A stretch of 64,000 bases of DNA, from positions 1 through 64,000 of the forward strand of contig CANPDB010000004.1 of NCBI GenBank assembly GCA_947572725.1, in the 5' to 3' direction. Origin of the DNA: an uncultured Clostridium sp. GTDB lineage: Bacteria > Bacillota > Clostridia > TANB77 > CAG-508. Below, one piece after another: positions 57,576 to 64,000 of the stretch. Below the pieces are notes generated by a model, which saw only the letters and a program-made list of their open reading frames with translations, searched no databases and was not told where the DNA came from. The position numbers and the translations under genes were made by a program. How positions within the stretch are numbered: the stretch's first letter is position 1; every line of letters starts with the position of its first letter.

Positions 57576-58271
57576 TTATTGTTTTTTTTCTTCCAGTTGT
57601 CTTTGAGCTTGAGGTTTTCTCAAGTATAAAGGCAAAACATCGGACAATTTGTTATTTTTAAACTTTTCTAAACCTGCTAAACCAAGTGAATAAGAATTTA
57701 ATTCATTTTTATCAGAGAAATTGCAACTTCCAAAAGTAGAATTTAAGTAATCTTTATAAATTACTGAACCATCTCCAACAAAAGTAATATTTTTATTTTT
57801 AAATTCAGATGATAGAGTTTTAAAAATTTCAATAGTATCTGCTTTAGGTTCAACTATTTCTATAATTTTATTATTTTGTAACTGATAAACAGCATAATAA
57901 CAATTATCATTTTTACAATCTATAATACTACATATAAAATCATTTTCTTGTATATCATGTTTAATATTATAAACTAGGCTTTCTAAAGAACTGATGCCAA
58001 TACACGGAATATTTAAGCTATCATTAAAAGCTTTAATAGTTGCTACACCAATTCTAATTCCAGTAAAAGATCCAGGTCCTTTATCACAAACAATTAAATC
58101 AATATCATGTAAAGATAAATTATTTTTAGAAAAGGCTGAATTAATCATAGGCATTAAATTTTCAGAATGAGTTCGCCCAGTATTATTATCTAAATTACAA
58201 ATTAAATTGTTATCATCTAAAATAGAAACTCCACAAATATCACTTGCAGTATCAATACTTAATATTTTCAA
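57576..58271 (-). CDS. tsaB: tRNA threonylcarbamoyladenosine synthesis protein TsaB
   Basis: 231 residues. ASKHA-fold partner of TsaD in t6A37 formation: LSIDTASDICGVSIL, HSENLMPMI, CDKGPGSFTGIRIGVATIKAF. The start is TTG 58271 after GGGAGG; it overlaps the tsaE end by 20 bases. Confidence 0.92.
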   Translation of the reverse strand: MKILSIDTASDICGVSILDDNNLICNLDNNTGRTHSENLMPMINSAFSKNNLSLHDIDLIVCDKGPGSFTGIRIGVATIKAFNDSLNIPCIGISSLESLVYNIKHDIQENDFICSIIDCKNDNCYYAVYQLQNNKIIEIVEPKADTIEIFKTLSSEFKNKNITFVGDGSVIYKDYLNSTFGSCNFSDKNELNSYSLGLAGLEKFKNNKLSDVLPLYLRKPQAQRQLEEKKQ

Positions 58272-58719
58272 AACAATCCTCCCATCTACTACCAAAAGTA
58301 TCTATATTTAATATCCTAATATTTTCATCATTTTCATCTTTTTCAAAGGAAATATGTAAATATTCTTTAGGTAAGGCATCTTTGATTAATTCGCCCCATT
58401 CAATTAAGCAAATGCCTTTTTCAAAATATTCTTCTCCACCAATTTCATAAAATTCGGAAGAATCTTCTAATCTATATACATCAAAATGATAAATAGATAT
58501 ATCATTTTTTGAATATTCATTTACAATTGTAAATGTAGGACTAGAAATTTCATTTTCTAAGCCAAAGTATGTTAAAAAACCTTCTACAAATTTTGTTTTT
58601 CCAGAGCCTAAATCTCCAGTTAAAACAATAGTATCTGTTTTATTTGAAATTCTTGCTAAATTTTTTGCTAAGATCATAGTTTCTGTTTCATTATGCGATA
58701 TTGATTTATATTTACTCAT
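58252..58719 (-). CDS. tsaE: tRNA threonylcarbamoyladenosine synthesis ATPase TsaE
   Basis: 155 residues. P-loop GDLGSGKTKFVEG, ISSPTFTIVNEY and HFDVYRLED are TsaE signatures. ATG 58719 follows AGGAGG by 7 bases. First gene of the minus-strand t6A set; divergent from mreB with repeat copy 10 between. Confidence 0.94.
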   Translation of the reverse strand: MSKYKSISHNETETMILAKNLARISNKTDTIVLTGDLGSGKTKFVEGFLTYFGLENEISSPTFTIVNEYSKNDISIYHFDVYRLEDSSEFYEIGGEEYFEKGICLIEWGELIKDALPKEYLHISFEKDENDENIRILNIDTFGSRWEDCFENIKY

Positions 58720-58779
58720 TTTTTGCCTCCTATATAATATCAACATTATAATACAAAAGTATTAATAATTCAATATTTT

Positions 58780-58969
58780 GTTACAATTCACAGCTTATTT
58801 ACTCGCTCCCAGAAGTTTATATTTCAATATTTTTTCGTTATCCCCATTTAAGAAAATGTATCTCGCTATCGCTCAAACATTTTCTAAAACGGTCCCCACA
58901 ATTTCACTTCAAAATATTGAAATATAAACTTCTTCGCGCTATTCAAGATAATTCTTACTGAATTGTAAC
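58780..58969 (+). repeat. Palindromic four-box repeat, copy 10
   Basis: Ends GTTACAATTCA and TGAATTGTAAC. All boxes: ACTCGCTCCCAG, CGTTATCCCCATTT, ACGGTCCCCACAATTTC and CTTCGCGCTATTC. Arms AAGTTTATATTTCAATATTT and AAATATTGAAATATAAACTT pair perfectly; the inner stem is AAAATGT...ACATTTT with CTCGCTATCGCTC in its loop. It lies between divergent genes. Confidence 0.9.
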
Positions 58970-59052
58970 TCTTTAGTTATTCTACTATTTCAAATATCGC
59001 CGTGAATTGTAACCAATATTTCAAAAATAACTAAAAAATTATAAAAAAAGGG

Positions 59053-59081
59053 TTGATATATTTTTTCACTTGTAATATAAT
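59053..59081 (+). promoter_or_regulatory. Sigma-A-type promoter of mreB
   Basis: TTGATA and TATAAT with a 17-base spacer, about 50 bases before the ATG. Confidence 0.75.
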
Positions 59082-59100
59082 CGTAACATAATTGTAATAA

Positions 59101-60130
<1,030 letters not shown>

Positions 60131-60136
60131 TATGAT

Positions 60137-60172
60137 AAAACTTTTAATCTAAAAAAGATTAAGAGTTTTTTA
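60137..60172 (+). terminator. Rho-independent terminator after mreB
   Basis: AAAACTTTTAATCT pairs with AGATTAAGAGTTTT, followed by T-run. Confidence 0.78.
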
Positions 60173-60270
60173 TATTGTAGGAAAGTTTTACACAGCATAC
60201 TTTATCTGTAATCGCTAAAGCTCAACAGCTAAAGAATCCTAGTAGGAGGACTTTCTGTACAAGATAATTA
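60171..60270. repeat. GGAAAGT hairpin element, copy B, followed by an A-type end remnant
   Basis: Shares TATATTGTAGGAAAGTT and CTAGTAGGAGGACTTTCTGT ending ACAAGATAATTA with 40291-40343, with an extra 45 bases in the loop. Bases 60262-60292 then match the right end of the A-type palindromic repeat (AATTAAATTTTAATCGATTG). Confidence 0.6.
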
Positions 60271-60296
60271 AATTTTAATCGATTGACATAAAAATA

Positions 60297-60325
60297 TTGA
60301 AAACACACTAAAAATATGTCATAAT
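60297..60325 (+). promoter_or_regulatory. Probable promoter of mtaB
   Basis: TTGAAA and CATAAT with a 17-base spacer, 36 bases before the ATG. Confidence 0.5.
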
Positions 60326-60360
60326 AATACAGATAATGTAGAAAGAAAGCGAGAAACAAT

Positions 60361-61662
60361 ATGGACGTTAAAAATAAAAAAGTAGCATTTATAACACTAG
60401 GATGCAAAGTAAATCAATATGAAACAAATGCAATGACGCAAAAATTTATAGAAAAAGGATATAACATAGCAGAAAATGGAGAAAAATCAGATATATGCAT
60501 AATTAACACATGTACAGTAACAAACATTTCAGACAGGAAATCAAGACAGATGTTAAGAAAAGTAAAAGAAATAAACCCAGAGGCAATAATTGTAGCATGT
60601 GGATGCTATGTACAAGTAGCCAAAGAAGAAATAGAGAAAATGGAAGAAATAGATATAGTATTGGGAAATAATGAAAAAAAAGATATAGTAACATATGTAG
60701 AAACATATATAAAAGAACAAGATCAAGAAATTAATATGCAAGATGTTATGGAGCAAAGAGAATTCGTTGACTTTGGAAATATTACATATACAGAAAAAAC
60801 AAGAGCAGTAATAAAAGTACAAGATGGTTGTGATAGATTTTGCTCATATTGCATTATTCCATATGCAAGAGGGAGAGTAAGAAGTAGAAAACCAGAAAGT
60901 ATTTTATCTGAAATTAAAGAAATTGTGAAGAAAGATATAAAAGAAGTAGTAATTACAGGAATCCATATTGCATCTTATGGAAAAGACTTTAAACAAGAAT
61001 ATAAGTTAATAGACTTATTAGAAGAAATTAACAAAATTGAAGGTGTTCAAAGAATTAGACTAGGTTCAATAGAACCACTTTTAATAACAGAAGAATTTAT
61101 AAAAAGATTAAATAAATTAGAAAAAGTATGTCATCACTTTCATTTATCATTACAAAGTGGATGTAATGAAACACTAAAAAGAATGAACAGAAGATATACA
61201 ACAGAAGAATTTGAAAATATAGTGAATATATTAAGAAAAAATTATAAAGATGCAATACTAACAACAGATATAATTGTAGGATTTCCAGGGGAAACAAATG
61301 ACGAATTTGAAAAAACATATAAATTTTTAGAAGAAATTAAATTTTATAAAATGCACATATTTAAATACTCTCCAAGGAAAGGAACAAAGGCAGCGGTAAT
61401 GCAAGGCCAAATAGATGGAAAGAAAAAAGAAGAAAGAAGTAAAAAATTAATTTTATTATCAGATAAGAATGAAAAAGAATATAATAAAAAATATCTTGGA
61501 AAAGAAGTAGAAGTATTGTTTGAAGAAGAGAAAGATGGCTTTTATAAAGGGCATACTAAAAATTATATTTTGGTATATTATAAAACAAATCAAAATTTAC
61601 AAAATAAGCTAAAGAAAGTAATTTGTAAAGAAGTTGAAAATAATTATATAATAGCAGAATAA
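60361..61662 (+). CDS. mtaB: tRNA (t6A37) methylthiotransferase MtaB
   Basis: 433 residues; converts t6A37 to ms2t6A37 in tRNAs reading ANN codons, acting on the product of the Tsa proteins encoded nearby. UPF0004 domain with LGCKVNQYETNAM, CTVTNISDRKSRQ and CGCYVQ (three Cys for the auxiliary cluster); radical SAM CDRFCSYCIIPYARG (CxxxCxxC); C-terminal TRAM domain from about residue 375. GCKVNQYE is diagnostic for MtaB over MiaB. Confidence 0.95.
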   Translation: MDVKNKKVAFITLGCKVNQYETNAMTQKFIEKGYNIAENGEKSDICIINTCTVTNISDRKSRQMLRKVKEINPEAIIVACGCYVQVAKEEIEKMEEIDIVLGNNEKKDIVTYVETYIKEQDQEINMQDVMEQREFVDFGNITYTEKTRAVIKVQDGCDRFCSYCIIPYARGRVRSRKPESILSEIKEIVKKDIKEVVITGIHIASYGKDFKQEYKLIDLLEEINKIEGVQRIRLGSIEPLLITEEFIKRLNKLEKVCHHFHLSLQSGCNETLKRMNRRYTTEEFENIVNILRKNYKDAILTTDIIVGFPGETNDEFEKTYKFLEEIKFYKMHIFKYSPRKGTKAAVMQGQIDGKKKEERSKKLILLSDKNEKEYNKKYLGKEVEVLFEEEKDGFYKGHTKNYILVYYKTNQNLQNKLKKVICKEVENNYIIAE

Positions 61663-61671
61663 GAAAAAGTT

Positions 61672-61860
61672 AAATGCAAGACAATTATATCTTTTGGAAT
61701 AAATTTTGTGGCTTCCTACATAAACTAAGAAATTCTAAAATTATTTTATGGCACCCTTCCATCAGTAGATGAACTCTTTCCATAAAATAATTTAATAATT
61801 TCTATGTTTACTCCAGTCACACACAGAATTTATTCCAAAAGATATAATTGTCTTGCATTT
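61672..61860. repeat. 189-bp palindromic element after mtaB
   Basis: The ends match as inverted repeats over 39 bp with one mismatch (left begins AAATGCAAGACAATTATATC). A second pair of arms, around AGAAATTCTAAAATTATTTTATGG and its complement, lies inside. The loop contains CACCCTTCCATCAGTAGATG. No coding capacity; it fills most of the 330-base gap. Confidence 0.8.
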
Positions 61861-61990
61861 ACATGTAATGTAATTGTAATACAAGTGAAATCAAGATTTA
61901 ATATTATTTCAACTGATTCTGCTTGAAAATCAAAGAGAATTATAGTATAAATAAAATATGAAAAAGCTATTAAACAAAGGAGGAAGCAAG

Positions 61991-62308
61991 ATGGCAGATT
62001 TAGGAGAAGAAGTAAAAAAAGCAGGAGTATTTGGAAGAGTAGAACTAGGAGAAAATACAGAAACAATACAAAATGCAGGAACAATTAGAAATGAAAATTT
62101 ACCAGTAAAAGCAGGATTTTGGTCAAGTTTTAAAGCATTCTGGTTACAAGAAATTGATTGGAATAAAGAAATAAAAGTTGAATTAACACCATATCAACAA
62201 AAAGTTGAAGATGAAATAAATGAATTCTTACATCAAGAAATCACATGGGGGAAAGTGCGTGACTTTTTATTTCAAGAAGTAACATTTAAGAAAAAAACAA
62301 AAGCATAA
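61991..62308 (+). CDS. Small protein of unknown function
   Basis: 105 residues, not recognised. ATG 61991 follows AAAGGAGG by 7 bases; an in-frame ATG at 61958 lacks such a site. It starts MADLGEEVKKAGVFGRVELG and has a Trp/Phe-rich second half (WSSFKAFWLQEIDW, FLHQEITWGKVRDFLFQEV) with two related HQEITW / FQEVTF segments that look like a short internal duplication. No membrane segment. It stands alone with a terminator at 62363. Confidence 0.65.
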   Translation: MADLGEEVKKAGVFGRVELGENTETIQNAGTIRNENLPVKAGFWSSFKAFWLQEIDWNKEIKVELTPYQQKVEDEINEFLHQEITWGKVRDFLFQEVTFKKKTKA

Positions 62309-62362
62309 AAGAAATGTGAAAATTATGTGAATTTTATTAAATAGAGATAAAGTGAGAAAAAT

Positions 62363-62405
62363 GATAGAAAATGCAAAAAAACCAACATTTTCTATCGTTT
62401 TTTTA
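62363..62405 (+). terminator. Rho-independent terminator before ftsE
   Basis: GATAGAAAATG pairs perfectly with CATTTTCTATC, followed by GTTTTTTTA. Confidence 0.9.
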
Positions 62406-62426
62406 CGAAAAAAGTATTGCAAAAAA

Positions 62427-62455
62427 TTGACTTTATTGATATCATTATATAGAGT
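62427..62455 (+). promoter_or_regulatory. Probable promoter of ftsEX
   Basis: TTGACT and TAGAGT with a 17-base spacer, about 40 bases before ftsE. Confidence 0.5.
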
Positions 62456-62493
62456 AAAAATATTATGCAAAATAGTATGTTAAGGAGAAAAAA

Positions 62494-63180
62494 ATGATAG
62501 AATTTAGAAACGTGACAAAAACATATGATACAGGAACAAATGCCGTAAAAAACGCCAATTTTGTTATAGATAAAGGAGAATTTGCTTTTTTAGTAGGTTC
62601 ATCTGGAAGTGGTAAATCAACACTAATAAAATTAATATTAAAAGAAGAAGAACCAACATCAGGAAATATAATTATAAATGGAAAAGATACAACATTTTTA
62701 AAATCAAATAGAGTACCATTTTTAAGAAGAAGTATGGGGGTAGTGTTCCAAGACTTTAGACTTCTACCAGATAAAACAGTATATGATAATGTAGCATATG
62801 CAATGTATATAGTAAGAGCAACTCCTAGACATATTAGAAGACAAGTACCAATGGTATTATCATTAGTAGGACTAAGTGGAAAAGCCAAAATGTATCCTAA
62901 TGAGTTATCAGGAGGAGAACAACAAAGAGTAGCATTAGCAAGAGCATTAGTAAATAATCCATCTATGCTTATTGCAGACGAACCAACAGGAAACTTAGAC
63001 CCAGACACAGCTTGGGAAATAATGAACCTATTAAATGATATTAATTTAAGAGGAACAACAGTTGTAGTAGCAACACATGCAAAAGACATTGTAGATAAAA
63101 TGAAAAAAAGAGTAATCCATGTAAACAAAGGCAAAATAGTAAGAGATGATAAAAAAGGTGGGTATGATTGTGAAATATAA
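62494..63180 (+). CDS. ftsE: Cell division ATP-binding protein FtsE
   Basis: 228-residue ABC ATPase. Walker A GSSGSGKSTLIK, Q-loop VVFQDFRLLPDKTVYDNVA, signature LSGGEQQRVALARAL, Walker B MLIADEPTGNLDP and H-loop ATHAKD. With FtsX it controls wall hydrolases at division or, in Gram-positives, during elongation and sporulation. AAGGAG precedes ATG. It overlaps ftsX. Confidence 0.96.
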   Translation: MIEFRNVTKTYDTGTNAVKNANFVIDKGEFAFLVGSSGSGKSTLIKLILKEEEPTSGNIIINGKDTTFLKSNRVPFLRRSMGVVFQDFRLLPDKTVYDNVAYAMYIVRATPRHIRRQVPMVLSLVGLSGKAKMYPNELSGGEQQRVALARALVNNPSMLIADEPTGNLDPDTAWEIMNLLNDINLRGTTVVVATHAKDIVDKMKKRVIHVNKGKIVRDDKKGGYDCEI

Positions 63181-64000
63181 TAGATTAGGATATTTAATAG
63201 GAGAAGGATTTAGCAACGTATTTAAAAATAAAAAATCTACTGGTGCATCACTAATGATAATGTGTGCAACAATGATAATATTTGGAATTTTCCTAATACT
63301 AGGCGAAAACATCAATCACTTTGTATCAGAAGTAGAATCAGCACAAGGAATACAAGTATTTATTAATAATGATGCTACAAAAGAACAAATTGAAGAAATA
63401 GGAGAAAAAATAAGAAAACTAGATGGAGTAAGTACTACAGAATATGTTTCAAAAGAAGCAGCTTTAAACCAAATGAAAGAAAGATTTGGCGATAAACAAG
63501 ATTTATTAGCAGGATATGAAGAAAATAACATTTTTCCAGCATCTTATGTTGTAACATTAACAGATTTAAAAATGAGCAAAACAGTTCAAGACCAAATTTT
63601 AACATTTGAAAATGTAAAAAAGATAACAAGTAAAGACGAAACAGTATCAACACTTATAAATTTAGCTAATGGAATAAAAATAGTAACAGGAGTTATCTTA
63701 GTTTTATTAGTTGTGATTTCAATTTTTATAATATCAAATACAATAAAACTTACTGTACATGCAAGAAGAAAAGAAATTTCAATTATGAAATATGTAGGAG
63801 CAACAAATGGATTTATAAGATGGCCATTTATTGTGGAAGGTATGATAATTGGAATAATGGCAAGTAGTATATCAATTGTATTAGTAGGAGGGGTGTACAG
63901 CTTTATTGCTAGCAAACTAGTAAATGCACCATTTATGCAAATGATAAATATGAGTTTAGTAAGTTTTGCAGATATGTTTAATTCAATTATATTTGTATAT
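63164..64000 (+). CDS. ftsX: Cell division protein FtsX, 3' end cut by window
   Basis: 279 residues visible. First membrane helix (SLMIMCATMIIFGIFLIL) followed by an extracellular loop (about residues 47-165) with SAQGIQVFINNDATKEQIEE and LDGVSTTEYVSKEAALNQ, then helices in the FtsX/MacB permease domain including VHARRKEISIMKYVGATNGF. ATG 63164 follows AAGGTGG and overlaps ftsE by 17 bases. The frame remains open to the window end. Confidence 0.94.
   Translation, partial: MIVKYNRLGYLIGEGFSNVFKNKKSTGASLMIMCATMIIFGIFLILGENINHFVSEVESAQGIQVFINNDATKEQIEEIGEKIRKLDGVSTTEYVSKEAALNQMKERFGDKQDLLAGYEENNIFPASYVVTLTDLKMSKTVQDQILTFENVKKITSKDETVSTLINLANGIKIVTGVILVLLVVISIFIISNTIKLTVHARRKEISIMKYVGATNGFIRWPFIVEGMIIGIMASSISIVLVGGVYSFIASKLVNAPFMQMINMSLVSFADMFNSIIFVY

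Overview
This window reads as chromosomal DNA of a very AT-rich, spore-forming Clostridia-type Firmicute. The evidence is low GC, AGGAGG-type ribosome binding sites, sigma-A-like promoters with 17-base spacers, a T-box leader, sporulation genes (ylbJ, sleB) and clostridial ChW repeats in two secreted proteins. Almost everything is on the + strand, and I cannot name the genus.

Layout. 1-17.9 kb is housekeeping: lepA (5' end missing), rlmB, an anchored surface protein, murB, yvcK, a glycogen debranching enzyme, holA, sleB, a yqeG phosphatase, a prepilin-type peptidase, pepP, efp and a zinc-ribbon protein. 18-21.3 kb holds an M23 peptidase, tRNA-Trp and the T-box-controlled glyS. 22-41.7 kb is a surface-glycan locus: an ABC exporter with a Wzt-like ATPase, seven glycosyltransferases or GT-like proteins, a flippase, GtrA, DUF2304 and DUF2142-type membrane proteins. 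41.8-46.8 kb encodes two ChW-repeat secreted proteins (GH25 lysozyme and CotH). 48-52.6 kb carries the complete dTDP-rhamnose pathway (rfbD, rfbA, rfbC, rfbB), which probably supplies the glycan locus. 52.6-64 kb returns to housekeeping: prs, trpS, obgE, rimI/tsaB/tsaE (minus strand), mreB, mtaB, ftsE and ftsX (3' end missing).

The most striking signal is a recoding pattern. Seven otherwise intact genes (holA, an M23 peptidase, a DUF2304 gene, a DUF2142 gene, cotH, obgE, mreB) each need exactly one +1 frameshift. In all seven the zero-frame codon at the shift is CGG, and skipping its C gives a glycine codon GGN at a position where the family has or tolerates glycine. Reading the window by eye I found no in-frame CGG anywhere else. 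This suggests CGG is an unassigned codon that triggers +1 slippage, or that CGGN is read as a four-base glycine codon.

The second signal is a family of about ten intergenic palindromic elements of 110-260 bp. Their stem sequences differ between copies but stay self-complementary, while short boxes (ACTCGCTCCCAG, CGTTATCCCCATT, GAACGGTCCCCAC, CTTCGCGCTATT) are conserved. They cluster between modules of the glycan locus. Two candidate type I toxin-antitoxin modules sit beside them (about 21.5-21.85 kb and 36.45-36.77 kb). Further palindromic elements of other families lie at 19.2, 50.0, 55.5 and 61.7 kb.
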